From: Flavobacteriaceae bacterium MAR_2009_75
GTDB taxonomy: Bacteria; Bacteroidota; Bacteroidia; Flavobacteriales; Flavobacteriaceae
Direction: 5' to 3'
Assembly (NCBI GenBank): GCA_002813285.1
Contig: PHTZ01000001.1
Coordinates: 2,417,501-2,481,500, forward strand
DNA: 64,000 nucleotides
Below are positions 35,238-44,554 of this stretch, piece after piece. Below the pieces are notes generated by a model. The model did no database searches. It was not told the origin of the DNA and saw nothing but the letters and a program-made list of their open reading frames with translations. Each line of letters opens with the position of its first letter. Position 1 is the first letter of the stretch. Both the position numbers and the translations under genes were made by a program.

Positions 35238-36683
35238 ATGGCATATACTGAAGAAGAGTTAAAGAAAGAGCTCGAAACCAAGGAGTACGAGTACGGATTT
35301 TATACCGATATAGAATCTGATACCCTACCCGTGGGATTGAACGAAGATATAGTTATTGCTATCTCGAAGAAGAAAGAAGAGCCTGAATGGATGACTTTAT
35401 GGCGTTTAGAGGCTTTCAAGTATTGGAAAGAGATGGAAGAGCCTGAATGGGCGAATGTGCAATACAAAAAACCCGATTTTCAGGACATCTCGTATTATTC
35501 GGCACCTAATAATAAGCCGAAGTACGAAAGTCTTGATGAGGTAGACCCAGAGTTGCTGGAAACTTTTAAGAAACTGGGGATTTCCATTGATGAACAGAAG
35601 AAATTGGCGGGTGTAGCGGTCGATATTGTAATGGATTCCGTTTCAGTGGCCACCACGTTTAAAAAAACCTTGGCGGAAAAAGGCATTATTTTCTGCTCAA
35701 TATCCGAAGCGATAAAGGAACACCCCGAGTTGGTGAAGAAATATATCGGTTCGGTGGTTCCGAAGAGAGATAATTTTTATGCGGCATTGAATTCAGCAGT
35801 ATTTTCTGATGGGTCTTTCTGTTACATTCCGAAAGGCGTGAAATGCCCAATGGAACTTTCGACTTATTTTAGAATTAACCAGGCAGGTACCGGGCAGTTC
35901 GAAAGAACTTTGGTGATTGCAGACGAGGGCAGTTATGTAAGTTACCTAGAGGGTTGTACGGCACCTTCGCGTGATGAAAATCAATTGCATGCAGCCGTTG
36001 TAGAGCTTATTGCACTTGATGATGCCGAGATTAAATACTCAACGGTACAAAACTGGTTTCCTGGGAATAAAGAAGGAAAGGGCGGTGTTTTCAATTTTGT
36101 GACCAAAAGAGGCATCTGCGAGAAAAACGCTAAAATTTCTTGGACACAGGTAGAGACCGGGTCGGCCGTTACGTGGAAATATCCTTCATGTATCTTGAAA
36201 GGTGATAATTCTATCGGAGAATTTTATTCGATTGCGGTTACCAATAATTACCAGCAAGCCGATACGGGTACAAAAATGGTACACTTGGGTAAAAATACCC
36301 GAAGTACCATTATATCAAAAGGTATTTCTGCGGGTAAATCACAGAACAGTTACCGTGGTTTGGTGCAGGTGAACAGCAGGGCCGAAAACGCTAGAAACTT
36401 CTCGCAGTGTGATTCGTTATTGATGGGCAATGAGTGTGGCGCACATACCTTCCCCTATATCGAAGCCAAGAACAAGACCGCACAAATAGAACACGAAGCG
36501 ACTACCAGTAAAATTGGTGAAGACCAGATTTTCTATTGCAACCAGCGGGGTATCGATACCGAAAAAGCGATTGCCTTGATTGTTAACGGCTTCAGTAAAG
36601 AAGTGTTGAACAAATTACCAATGGAGTTTGCGGTAGAGGCCCAAAAATTATTGGAAATTAGCTTAGAGGGTTCAGTAGGTTAA
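35238..36683 (+). CDS. sufB: Fe-S cluster assembly protein SufB
   Basis: SufB is the scaffold on which clusters are built in the SufBC2D complex. The 481-aa product shows the family regions [66 protein letters not shown], the beta-helix core, and [41 protein letters not shown]. It lies between sufA and sufC. Confidence 0.97.
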   Translation: MAYTEEELKKELETKEYEYGFYTDIESDTLPVGLNEDIVIAISKKKEEPEWMTLWRLEAFKYWKEMEEPEWANVQYKKPDFQDISYYSAPNNKPKYESLDEVDPELLETFKKLGISIDEQKKLAGVAVDIVMDSVSVATTFKKTLAEKGIIFCSISEAIKEHPELVKKYIGSVVPKRDNFYAALNSAVFSDGSFCYIPKGVKCPMELSTYFRINQAGTGQFERTLVIADEGSYVSYLEGCTAPSRDENQLHAAVVELIALDDAEIKYSTVQNWFPGNKEGKGGVFNFVTKRGICEKNAKISWTQVETGSAVTWKYPSCILKGDNSIGEFYSIAVTNNYQQADTGTKMVHLGKNTRSTIISKGISAGKSQNSYRGLVQVNSRAENARNFSQCDSLLMGNECGAHTFPYIEAKNKTAQIEHEATTSKIGEDQIFYCNQRGIDTEKAIALIVNGFSKEVLNKLPMEFAVEAQKLLEISLEGSVG

Positions 36684-36765
36684 TTGTTCACAGTAACAGG
36701 TATTTAAATTGATATATGAAAGTCTTTATGGCTTTCGATTAGTAGAGACTTTAAGAAAAGAATAT

Positions 36766-37518
36766 ATGCTTAAGATTAAAAATTTACACGCTAGTGTAGA
36801 GGGTAAGGAAATATTAAAAGGAATTAACCTAGAGGTGAAGGCCGGTGAGGTACATGCTATCATGGGCCCGAACGGTTCAGGTAAAAGTACGTTGTCTGCC
36901 GTAATTGCAGGTAAAGAAGAATTCGAGGTTACCGAGGGCTCTGTTGAACTTGAAGGTGAAGATTTGGAAGAGGTGTCACCTGAAGAGCGTGCTCATAAAG
37001 GTGTTTTTCTTTCTTTTCAATATCCTATTGAAATCCCTGGGGTGTCGGTAACTAACTTTATTAAAACCGCCATCAACGAATCTAGAAAGGCTCGTGGTCT
37101 TGAAGATATGCCTGCCAATGAGATGTTGAAGCTCATTCGTGAGAAATCTGATATGTTAGATATAGATCGCAAATTTTTGTCTCGATCTTTGAACGAAGGT
37201 TTTTCAGGGGGTGAGAAAAAGCGTAACGAAATCTTTCAGTTGGCCATGTTAGAGCCAAAGTTGGCCATTCTTGACGAGACTGACTCAGGTCTTGATATTG
37301 ATGCATTGCGTATCGTATCGAATGGTGTCAACAAATTAAAAAGTAAAGATAATGCCGTAATAGTGATAACACATTACCAACGATTGCTGGAATATATCGT
37401 ACCTGATTTTGTACATGTATTGCACAATGGTAAAATTGTGAAATCTGGAGGGAAGGAATTGGCAGTTGAACTTGAGGAAAAAGGGTACGACTGGTTGAAG
37501 AATGAAGCGGTAGTTTAA
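36766..37518 (+). CDS. sufC: Fe-S cluster assembly ATPase SufC
   Basis: This ABC-type ATPase energises the SufBCD scaffold. The 250-aa product has Walker A GPNGSGKST, the signature NEGFSGGEKKRNE, Walker B KLAILDETDSGLD and the switch histidine in VITHYQR. I start at the ATG giving MLKIKNLHAS, standard for SufC; a frame 19 codons longer reads a non-conserved sequence. Confidence 0.97.
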   Translation: MLKIKNLHASVEGKEILKGINLEVKAGEVHAIMGPNGSGKSTLSAVIAGKEEFEVTEGSVELEGEDLEEVSPEERAHKGVFLSFQYPIEIPGVSVTNFIKTAINESRKARGLEDMPANEMLKLIREKSDMLDIDRKFLSRSLNEGFSGGEKKRNEIFQLAMLEPKLAILDETDSGLDIDALRIVSNGVNKLKSKDNAVIVITHYQRLLEYIVPDFVHVLHNGKIVKSGGKELAVELEEKGYDWLKNEAVV

Positions 37519-37577
37519 TAGCAGTACTTTGTATATATCATGAGAGATTAACAAAAGGTACAAGCAATTAGAAAAAT

Positions 37578-38894
37578 ATGGATTTAAAAGATAAACTGAT
37601 ATCATCATTTATGGCATTTGAAAGTAATGTCGACATCGAAAATTCGGTGCACGACGTTAGAACCGAGGCCATGAAAAATTTTGAGCTTAAAGGTTTCCCT
37701 ACTAAAAAAGAGGAAGCTTGGAAATACACTTCGTTAAAGGGCTTGCAGAAGACTGATTTTAGTATTTTTCCTAAAGAGGAGAATGCGCTCGAATACAAAG
37801 ACGTAAAAAAATATTTTTTACACGAAATCGATTCATATAAAATCGTTTTCATTGATGGTATTTATAGTTCATATCTTTCGGAAACCACCCACGATGGTGT
37901 CGATATCTGTTTGATGAGTTCTGCATTGACCAAACCGATGTATAAGCCGGTAATCGATGTGTACTTCAACAAAGTAGCTTCTAAAGATGAGTCACTTACC
38001 TCATTGAACACTGCGTTTAGTAGAGAAGGTGCCTATATCTATATTCCAAAGAACAAAATGCCTAAGAAGCCGGTTGAAATAATACATTTTGCTACGGGTA
38101 ACGAGGCTTCTTTGTTGTTGCAGCCACGTAACTTGATTGTTGTTGAAGAAAATGCGGAGTTGCAAGTAATCGAGCGGCATCAGAGCTTGACCTCTAATGA
38201 GGTGCTGACCAATTCGGTAACCGAAATTTTCGCTGCTGATTCTGCTATTGTAGATTACTACAAAATTCAGAATGATTCTGAGAGCGCGTCATTTATTGAC
38301 AATACATACATCGATCAAAAAAACAAAAGTGTGGTCAAGGTTCATACCTTTTCTTTTGGTGGTAAATTGACCCGTAACAACTTGAACTTCTATCAAAATG
38401 GCGAATATATAGACTCGACTATGAAAGGGGTTACTATAATCGGTAACAAACAGCATGTAGATCACCATACTTTGGTGCATCATATTGAGCCCAATTGCGA
38501 AAGTCACCAAGATTATAAGGGTATTTACGGCGAGAATTCGACAGGTGTCTTTAACGGCAAGATTATCGTTGATAAAATTGCCCAGAAAACCAATGCTTTT
38601 CAGCAAAACAATAATGTTCTGGTGAGCGATAAGGCTACCATTAATTCAAAGCCTCAATTAGAGATTTTTGCAGACGATGTAAAATGCTCTCATGGTTGTA
38701 CTATTGGGCAGTTAGATGAAGATGCTCTCTTCTATATGCAATCTCGAGGTATACCTAAAAAAGAGGCTCGTGCCTTGCTTATGTACGCTTTTGCCAATAA
38801 TGTTTTGGCGAGTGTTCGTATTCCGGAATTAAAAACACGTATCAACAAAATAATCGCAAAGAAACTGGGCGTAAACCTGGGGTTTGACTTGTAG
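37578..38894 (+). CDS. sufD: Fe-S cluster assembly protein SufD
   Basis: SufD pairs with SufB in the scaffold complex and is needed for iron entry. The 438-aa product has KKEEAWKYTSLKGLQK, the beta-helix middle, VDHHTLVHHIEPNCESHQDYKGIYGENSTGVFNGKIIVDK, and DDVKCSHGCTIGQLDEDALFYMQSRGIPKKEARALL. All are typical. Confidence 0.97.
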   Translation: MDLKDKLISSFMAFESNVDIENSVHDVRTEAMKNFELKGFPTKKEEAWKYTSLKGLQKTDFSIFPKEENALEYKDVKKYFLHEIDSYKIVFIDGIYSSYLSETTHDGVDICLMSSALTKPMYKPVIDVYFNKVASKDESLTSLNTAFSREGAYIYIPKNKMPKKPVEIIHFATGNEASLLLQPRNLIVVEENAELQVIERHQSLTSNEVLTNSVTEIFAADSAIVDYYKIQNDSESASFIDNTYIDQKNKSVVKVHTFSFGGKLTRNNLNFYQNGEYIDSTMKGVTIIGNKQHVDHHTLVHHIEPNCESHQDYKGIYGENSTGVFNGKIIVDKIAQKTNAFQQNNNVLVSDKATINSKPQLEIFADDVKCSHGCTIGQLDEDALFYMQSRGIPKKEARALLMYAFANNVLASVRIPELKTRINKIIAKKLGVNLGFDL

Positions 38895-39020
38895 TTTGAT
38901 TCTTAATTTATTGTAGGTTTTTATCAAAACTTTGGGGGCTATTAACAGTTCCTTAAAAATTATAGTGCTGTATTTAATCTAATTTGGTCAGAATTAAAAC
39001 GCTAACCAATAATATACAGC

Positions 39021-39644
39021 ATGAATTCAAAATTACTTTTTTGCACACTGTTCTTAGCTACGTTTTGCCTCTTCGCCCAAGATGAAAAATGGAGTATCGA
39101 AGCCAATTACCCTCACACTCTAGGAGGGCATGAAAGTGATATCGATGCTTTAAATTCAATAATCGACGTTGGGGTCAAGTATAGATTTCTCAAGTTAGGT
39201 CCTGTTCGATTAGGAACCAGCATCAGCTCTAGCCTGTTTTCAAAATCAGAAAACTTTTTATACGGTAATTCAACTGCCAATGATTTAGAGTTCGACTCTA
39301 AGTTTACAAAAGTACTGCTACAACCAAGGGTTTTCGCGGAACTTGATATTCCCGTAATACCAAGGCTTAAACCTCAAGTCGGTGTGGGGTATTCGATTAT
39401 CTTTAGCGATTTTCAATTTAGTGATGGTAACGGTAGCAGCACGGATGACTACAACACCACGGGCGGCGTTAATTTGAATGTTGGATTAGCATATAATTTC
39501 ACCAAAAGGTTTTTTGTGCAGATACAATACGATTATACCCGTGAGAAAGGAGACGTTATATATGAGAACATTAACTCTATGGAGGAATTTAATTTTAAGA
39601 GCAATATAGACATGCTGAAGATAGGTGTCGGTTTTCGGTTTTGA
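39021..39644 (+). CDS. Outer-membrane beta-barrel protein
   Basis: The 207-aa product has a signal peptide (MNSKLLFCTLFLATFCLFAQ). Alternating amphipathic strands follow, ending in MLKIGVGFRF with a terminal phenylalanine, as in OmpW/OmpA-type barrels of Bacteroidota. Segments such as GVKYRFLKLGPVRLGTSISSS and RFFVQIQYDYTREKG fit transmembrane strands. It lies between sufD and sufS, where it is not part of the usual cluster. Its link to Fe-S assembly is unknown. Confidence 0.7.
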   Translation: MNSKLLFCTLFLATFCLFAQDEKWSIEANYPHTLGGHESDIDALNSIIDVGVKYRFLKLGPVRLGTSISSSLFSKSENFLYGNSTANDLEFDSKFTKVLLQPRVFAELDIPVIPRLKPQVGVGYSIIFSDFQFSDGNGSSTDDYNTTGGVNLNVGLAYNFTKRFFVQIQYDYTREKGDVIYENINSMEEFNFKSNIDMLKIGVGFRF

Positions 39645-39693
39645 ATGTATAAAAAAGCGTGGTTTCTAAGCTAAGGGTCTATAGCTAAACTGG

Positions 39694-39701
39694 TATCTTT
39701 G
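39694..39701 (+). promoter_or_regulatory. -7 box of sufS
   Basis: TATCTTTG matches TAnnTTTG and lies 18 bp before the sufS ATG. Its TTG (39699-39701) is in frame with sufS and creates a false start. Confidence 0.6.
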
Positions 39702-39719
39702 CAGTTCAATAAGAATGCT

Positions 39720-40934
39720 ATGTTAGATGTACTTAAAATCCGTAATGATTTCCCCATATTAAATCGTGAAGTAAACGGCAAACCCTTGGTTTACTTAGAT
39801 AATGCTGCTACCTCGCAGACCCCTCAGCAGGTAATTGATGTCATTGTCGATTACTATTCAAGGTACAATGCGAACATTCATAGAGGGGTGCACGCACTTT
39901 CGCAAGAGGCGACCGATATGTATGAACAGGCGCGTCTAAAAATTCAGGCCCATTTTAATATTGAGAAGTATAATGAAGTTATTTTCACTTCTGGCACGAC
40001 TCATGGCATCAATTTAATAGCGAACGGCTTTTCATCCATAATAAAAGAGAGAGATGAGATATTGGTCTCGGCAATGGAGCATCATTCTAATATTGTGCCT
40101 TGGCAAATGTTGGCAGAACGTACGGGAGCTGTTTTAAAAGTGATTCCAATGAATGATGAAGGAGAGCTTTTAATGACAGAATATGATCAACTTTTGTCGA
40201 ATAATACCAAATTGGTGTTTTGCAATCACGTTTCCAATGCTTTGGGCACGGTAAACCCAATCGCTGAAATAATAAAAAAGGCACATGAGGTAGGGGCCGC
40301 TGTCTTGGTAGATGGTGCGCAGGCTTCGCCACATATCAAAGCAGATGTTCAGCAGTTGGATGTTGATTTTTATACGGTTTCAGCTCATAAAATGTGTGGG
40401 CCAACTGGTGTCGGCGTCTTATACGGAAAGGAAGAATGGTTGAACAAGTTGCCACCCTATCAAGGTGGTGGTGAAATGATTGCGGAGGTAACTTTCGAGA
40501 AAACCACCTATGCTGATTTACCCCATAAATTTGAGGCAGGTACACCTAATATCTGCGGAGGCATCGCTTTTGGTGCGGCTTTAGATTATATGAACAATTT
40601 GGGCTTCGATGAAATAGCGGCCTATGAAAATGAGTTGCTTGAATATGCTACGCAAAAGCTTTTGCAGATTGAAGGGTTGCGCATTTATGGTACGGCCAAA
40701 GAGAAGACTTCGGTTATTTCCTTTAATATAAAAGGTATTCACCCTTATGATATCGGTACTATTCTGGACAAATTGGGTATTGCCGTTCGAACCGGTCATC
40801 ACTGTGCACAACCGATTATGGATTTTTACGATATTCCGGGAACGGTCAGGGCAAGTTTTAGTTTCTATAATACTAAAGAAGAGGTAGATAAACTTGCCGA
40901 AGGTGTCGAACGTGCCAGAACGATGCTTGTCTAA
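39720..40934 (+). CDS. sufS: Cysteine desulfurase SufS
   Basis: This PLP enzyme takes sulfur from cysteine for cluster assembly. The 404-aa product (start MLDVLKIRNDFP) has YLDNAATSQTP, the PLP lysine in VSAHKMCGPTGVGVLYG and the persulfide-forming cysteine in RTGHHCAQP. It has its own promoter signal, so it may be expressed apart from sufABCD. SufE follows. Confidence 0.97.
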   Translation: MLDVLKIRNDFPILNREVNGKPLVYLDNAATSQTPQQVIDVIVDYYSRYNANIHRGVHALSQEATDMYEQARLKIQAHFNIEKYNEVIFTSGTTHGINLIANGFSSIIKERDEILVSAMEHHSNIVPWQMLAERTGAVLKVIPMNDEGELLMTEYDQLLSNNTKLVFCNHVSNALGTVNPIAEIIKKAHEVGAAVLVDGAQASPHIKADVQQLDVDFYTVSAHKMCGPTGVGVLYGKEEWLNKLPPYQGGGEMIAEVTFEKTTYADLPHKFEAGTPNICGGIAFGAALDYMNNLGFDEIAAYENELLEYATQKLLQIEGLRIYGTAKEKTSVISFNIKGIHPYDIGTILDKLGIAVRTGHHCAQPIMDFYDIPGTVRASFSFYNTKEEVDKLAEGVERARTMLV

Positions 40935-40963
40935 ATAAGCGTTCTTAACTTTCCCCCAAAGAA

Positions 40964-40994
40964 TTGATAAGCAGCAAGACTTATCGTATTTTTG
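40964..40994 (+). promoter_or_regulatory. Promoter of sufE
   Basis: TTG at 40964-40966, a 20-base spacer, then TATTTTTG at 40987-40994: a full match to the Bacteroidota promoter, 15 bp before the sufE ATG. Confidence 0.75.
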
Positions 40995-41009
40995 TTGAAA
41001 ATTGATACA

Positions 41010-41432
41010 ATGGGTATTAAAGCTATACAGGAAGAAATTGTTGACGAGTTTTCAATGTTTGAAGATTGGATGCAACGCTATGAATATATGATAGAGTTGG
41101 GCAAATCGCTTCCATTGATAAATGAAAAATATAAGACTGAAGATAATATCATCAAAGGTTGTCAAAGCAAGGTTTGGGTGCATGCTGAATTAGAAGAAGA
41201 CAAGTTGGTCTTTACTGCAGATAGCGATGCAATTATAACAAAAGGTATAATTGCAATTTTGATTAGGGCTTTCAGTAATCAAAAACCTCAAGATATTATA
41301 GATGCAGATACCGACTTTATTGATGAGATAGGGCTTAAAGAGCATCTCTCGCCCACACGGGCCAATGGTTTGGTAAGTATGGTTAAGCAACTAAAATTAT
41401 ATGCAGTGGCCTACCAAACGCAGTTAAATTAG
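41010..41432 (+). CDS. sufE: Sulfur acceptor protein SufE
   Basis: SufE takes persulfide sulfur from SufS and hands it to SufB. The 140-aa product has the acceptor cysteine in IIKGCQSKVWV and the C-terminal LSPTRANGLVSMVKQLKLYA. I start at the ATG giving MGIKAIQ; an in-frame TTG six codons upstream is part of the -7 box. Confidence 0.95.
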   Translation: MGIKAIQEEIVDEFSMFEDWMQRYEYMIELGKSLPLINEKYKTEDNIIKGCQSKVWVHAELEEDKLVFTADSDAIITKGIIAILIRAFSNQKPQDIIDADTDFIDEIGLKEHLSPTRANGLVSMVKQLKLYAVAYQTQLN

Positions 41433-41478
41433 TTTAGGGCCTCGACTTAAGCGAGCCTCGATTTAAAAATGAATTACT

Positions 41479-41811
41479 ATGAGCGAAGAAACAACAACAG
41501 TAGATACAAGCGAATTAGGTGAAAAGATAGTGAAGGTTTTAAAGACCATCTATGATCCTGAAATTCCTGTTGATATTTACGAATTGGGCTTAATTTACGA
41601 TGTATTGGTCAATGAAGATAACGAAGTTCGTATTTTAATGACACTGACTTCACCAAACTGCCCGGTTGCCGAAACTTTGCCTGTTGAGGTAGAGGAAAAG
41701 GTGAAATCTTTAGATATGGTCAAAGATGCAGAGGTTGAGATTACTTTTGATCCACCGTGGACACAAGATTTGATGAGCGAGGAAGCTAAATTAGAGCTCG
41801 GTCTGCTCTAG
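41479..41811 (+). CDS. DUF59/MIP18-family Fe-S maturation protein (SufT-like)
   Basis: The 110-aa product is a MIP18-family protein with VLKTIYDPEIPVDIYELGLIYDV, the conserved cysteine in LTSPNCPVAETLP, and VEITFDPPWTQDLMSEEAKLELGLL. Relatives (SufT, YitW) help mature Fe-S proteins. Location 46 bp after sufE supports this. Confidence 0.93.
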   Translation: MSEETTTVDTSELGEKIVKVLKTIYDPEIPVDIYELGLIYDVLVNEDNEVRILMTLTSPNCPVAETLPVEVEEKVKSLDMVKDAEVEITFDPPWTQDLMSEEAKLELGLL

Positions 41812-41835
41812 AGAGGTATAACTAGAAAACACACC

Positions 41836-42351
41836 ATGTCAGAAAATATAGAACCAATCGTAAATAGGGTTGCCCAGAGCAAACTTATCACCTTTGATCT
41901 CGAAGATTACTACCCTAATGGTCGAAGGGTGTCGTTCGATATCGCTGATTGGCTTTATGAGGGCATCATACTTAAAGAAAAAGAGTTTAGGGCTTCAGCA
42001 GAAGCCCACGATTGGTCACAATATCAAGACAGTTATGTTGCACTTTATTGCTCTACCGATGCAATTATACCCGGTTGGGCCTATATGTTCTTGGCAGCTA
42101 AATTGGCATCCTATGCGAAACTTACTGTTCAGGGCGATTTAGAAGCTCTGGAAACTTCACTGTACCAATCGGTTTTGGAAACACTTGATTTATCGCCATT
42201 TAAAGACAAACCGGTCATAGTAAAAGGGTGTAGTAAAAAGCCAGTGCCTTCTAATGCTTATTTGTTGATAACTCAACGATTACAACCTATCGCAAGGTCT
42301 GTAATGTACGGTGAGGCATGCTCTTCGGTGCCACTTTTCAAGAGAAAATAA
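41836..42351 (+). CDS. DUF2480 family protein
   Basis: The 171-aa product matches the DUF2480 family found next to suf genes in Bacteroidota: LITFDLEDYYPNGRRVSFDIADWLYEGIILKEKEFR, SVALYCSTDAIIPGWAYM-like segment (YVALYCSTDAI), and VIVKGCSKKPVPSNAYLLITQRL. Function unknown; context suggests a part in Fe-S biogenesis. It follows the DUF59 gene by 24 bp. Confidence 0.88.
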   Translation: MSENIEPIVNRVAQSKLITFDLEDYYPNGRRVSFDIADWLYEGIILKEKEFRASAEAHDWSQYQDSYVALYCSTDAIIPGWAYMFLAAKLASYAKLTVQGDLEALETSLYQSVLETLDLSPFKDKPVIVKGCSKKPVPSNAYLLITQRLQPIARSVMYGEACSSVPLFKRK

Positions 42352-42363
42352 TCGTTGATAAAC

Positions 42364-42395
42364 TTGTTTATTAAATGTTAGCATCGTTAACTTTG
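42364..42395 (+). promoter_or_regulatory. Promoter of the DUF3078 gene
   Basis: TTG at 42364-42366, a 21-base spacer, then TAACTTTG at 42388-42395. The gene starts 35 bp downstream. Confidence 0.7.
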
Positions 42396-42430
42396 CAGTT
42401 AATAAACACTTAATCACTAACATTAACATT

Positions 42431-43363
42431 ATGAAAAGATTAGTAATTTCTTGCTTTGCTATGCTTGCTTTTTCAGCAAGTTTTGCACAAACGATTGACG
42501 ATCTTAAAGCCGAGCAAGCGGTTAAAAAAGATTCGATCAAAGCCATTCAAGGCAGGGTGAACGCACTTCAATCTCAAATTGATGCTTTTCCAGGGTGGAA
42601 AACAGGTGCTTTTGGTACTATTGGCGCCAACCTTTCAAAATTCAATAACTGGTATTCGCAAGGTACCCCTAATAATTCTTCAGGAAATATTGGTGTTACC
42701 GTAAACGCATTCGCCAATTTAGATAGAGAGAAGTATTTCTGGAGAAACTCTGCAAATATCAACCTACAGTGGGTGAAACTTGATAACAAAGATGATCCTA
42801 CCGATAAAGAAGGCTTCAACGGTACGACTGACGTCTTCAACGTTACTTCATTGTATGGTTATAAACTGAGCCCTAAGTTCGCTATCTCGGCTTTAGGTGA
42901 GTATCGTACTTCAATCATCAACAATTTTAATGATCCTGGTTATCTAGATCTTGGTGTTGGTGCTACTTGGACCCCGATTACCGATATGGTAGTGGTGATA
43001 CACCCGTTGAACTATAACTTTGTTTTTGCTGATAACGATGCTGCTTACGAATCTTCGACCGGTGCCAAAATTGTAGTTGATTATACTAAACAATTAGGCG
43101 CTATTAATTTTAAAACCAATTTCTCTACATTTCAGAGCTATAAGGATGGAGATCTTTCTAACTGGACATGGATCAACTCTTTCGGTTACACCTTATGGAA
43201 GGGTATTGGTGTAGGTTTTGAATTTGGCCTAAGAAGTAACAAACAAGAAGCATTGGGTAATGCTTTGGGGCTAGTACCGGTACCAACTCCTGCTCCAACA
43301 CTTAACAATGTTGATAATGACTTGCAAAGTTATTACCTATTAGGTTTGAACTACTCGTTCTAA
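42431..43363 (+). CDS. DUF3078 outer-membrane protein
   Basis: The 310-aa product has a signal peptide (MKRLVISCFAMLAFSASFAQ), a short coiled-coil-like stretch (DLKAEQAVKKDSIKAIQGRVNALQ), and a DUF3078 barrel-like domain (WKTGAFGTIGANLSKFNNW, YFWRNSANINLQWVKLDNKD, LGLNYSF at the end). Function unknown. It has its own promoter and a terminator, so it is transcribed apart from suf. Confidence 0.85.
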   Translation: MKRLVISCFAMLAFSASFAQTIDDLKAEQAVKKDSIKAIQGRVNALQSQIDAFPGWKTGAFGTIGANLSKFNNWYSQGTPNNSSGNIGVTVNAFANLDREKYFWRNSANINLQWVKLDNKDDPTDKEGFNGTTDVFNVTSLYGYKLSPKFAISALGEYRTSIINNFNDPGYLDLGVGATWTPITDMVVVIHPLNYNFVFADNDAAYESSTGAKIVVDYTKQLGAINFKTNFSTFQSYKDGDLSNWTWINSFGYTLWKGIGVGFEFGLRSNKQEALGNALGLVPVPTPAPTLNNVDNDLQSYYLLGLNYSF

Positions 43364-43386
43364 ACTATTTAAACATTATATAATTG

Positions 43387-43419
43387 AAATGCCCTAACGA
43401 AAGTCAGGGCATTTTTTTT
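43387..43419 (+). terminator. Terminator of the DUF3078 gene
   Basis: AAATGCCCT (43387-43395) pairs with AGGGCATTT (43406-43414) around a 10-base loop and is followed by T residues. Confidence 0.85.
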
Positions 43420-43470
43420 GTTAAGTAGGTCAATTAGTTTGGTACGATCAAATAATAATCACATTAGAGG

Positions 43471-43647
43471 TTAAGCAGCTTTAATTTGGGCTCGAACACT
43501 AAATTTCAAATACAATGCTAATGTATGAGCCAAGCTCTTATCCTCGAAAAATTTGTTGCGAAGTGCTTCAAAGTTGTGGTAAAATAAGTTAAAACGCTCT
43601 TTTTTTCGATGAACGGGGGCAATAAGGCTATTGTTAGGGGTTTTCAT
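43471..43647 (-). CDS. Possible 58-aa basic hypothetical protein
   Basis: The frame from MKTPNNSLIAPVHRKKERFN to a C-terminus FSVRAQIKAA is rich in Lys/Arg and Phe. No domain is recognised and no clear promoter precedes it. A start six codons upstream (MGKNRY) is possible. It may be non-coding. Confidence 0.3.
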   Translation of the reverse strand: MKTPNNSLIAPVHRKKERFNLFYHNFEALRNKFFEDKSLAHTLALYLKFSVRAQIKAA

Positions 43648-43933
43648 ATATCGGTTTTTGCCCAATTTGAAAAGTTACAACTTATCTTCGGCGCTTCCAT
43701 TCTCACATAAATCATTAACATCACTCTTAGTACTTCAAACGAACTTCAAAAAATATTTTTTGCCAACTTGAACATTTAATTGATGAGTATTTTAGTAAAA
43801 AACTACGTTCCTAAAAACGTTTAACGTGTAAGTGGAGTAAATTAATTGCAAATATTGCCAAAAGGGATATTGGTTTTCTATGAGCTGAAAACGTAACTGA
43901 CTGATAAGATAATTTGAAAATCTTGAATAAATC

Positions 43934-44080
43934 TTAAAGATTAGACTGTTTCCTAGCCCTCTTATTTCTGCTGCTTCTGAAGTCTCTACTGCTTTTAGTT
44001 AGGTAACCGACGAGGGCCACTGCTCCAGCCAGTAAAATAGTTGGAACCATTATATCGAGTATCTCCGGTGAGAAGTCCAT
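43934..44080 (-). CDS. Small single-span membrane protein
   Basis: The 48-aa frame has an acidic start (MDFSPEILDIM), one hydrophobic span (about residues 12-27, VPTILLAGAVALVGYL) and a strongly basic tail (TKSSRDFRSSRNKRARKQ). This arrangement is typical of real small membrane proteins with the positive end inside. No homologue is recalled. It lies downstream of the hflX terminator on the same strand. Confidence 0.5.
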   Translation of the reverse strand: MDFSPEILDIMVPTILLAGAVALVGYLTKSSRDFRSSRNKRARKQSNL

Positions 44081-44269
44081 ATCCTAATATACAAAAAATC
44101 ATTAGAGTTCTAAAAGGTTTGAAGAGAGTCGAAGGGACCGATTGAAGTTCATTTTGATCAAAACTTAAACCCAATATTGAAACCCTAAAGTTTAATAATG
44201 CTTTCCATCATTTGTTTTAGGGCATTGTGCTTATACATTGGGGTCGCAATTATTACTGACTGTTCCCAT

Positions 44270-44303
44270 AAAAAAAACCCTCCTTGTGGGAGGGTGATTT
44301 TAT
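44270..44303 (-). terminator. Strong terminator, reverse strand
   Basis: ACCCTCC (44277-44283) pairs with GGGAGGGT (44288-44295) around a 4-base loop; on the reverse strand it is followed by eight T residues. It lies 250 bp past the hflX stop, with the repeat in between, so it may end an hflX transcript that includes the repeat. Confidence 0.85.
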
Positions 44304-44339
44304 CAAGTAGGTTTGGATAAGGTTGAGGTTAAGCTTTTC

Positions 44340-44523
44340 GTAGGTCAAGTTCCGATTTGGGATTCGTAACTTTTAATTTCGGTTAAGTTCAAGGGGGCGA
44401 TTTGGGGTCAACACTATCACTTAATTACAATGTAAAACTACGGCGCTAGTTCACATTTTCTAAATTATTGTTGTGAACTAGCGCCGTATTGTTGTGAAAA
44501 ATACAAGCTGTTTTATTTCTTCG
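44340..44523 (-). repeat. Dispersed intergenic repeat, copy C
   Basis: This is the inverted counterpart of 19473-19651. In addition it has a perfect 16-bp inverted repeat: ACGGCGCTAGTTCACA (44441-44456) / TGTGAACTAGCGCCGT (44472-44487) with a 15-base loop, which copy B lacks. A second stem of nine pairs with one mismatch (AAGTTACGA / TCGGAACTT on the reverse strand) sits where copy B has its own TTTCGAT hairpin. The repeat lies directly after hflX, in the sense direction of hflX. Confidence 0.8.
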
Positions 44524-44554
44524 ACGAACTGCGCCCATACGCTACGAAAAGGGC

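Larger units (their letters stand above)
43420..44554. other. 1.1-kb region poor in genes before hflX
   Basis: This stretch contains two possible small reverse-strand genes (43471-43647 and 43934-44080), a reverse-strand terminator (44270-44303) and a copy of the dispersed repeat (44340-44523). Nothing was recognised in 43680-43930 or 44081-44269. Confidence 0.5.
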
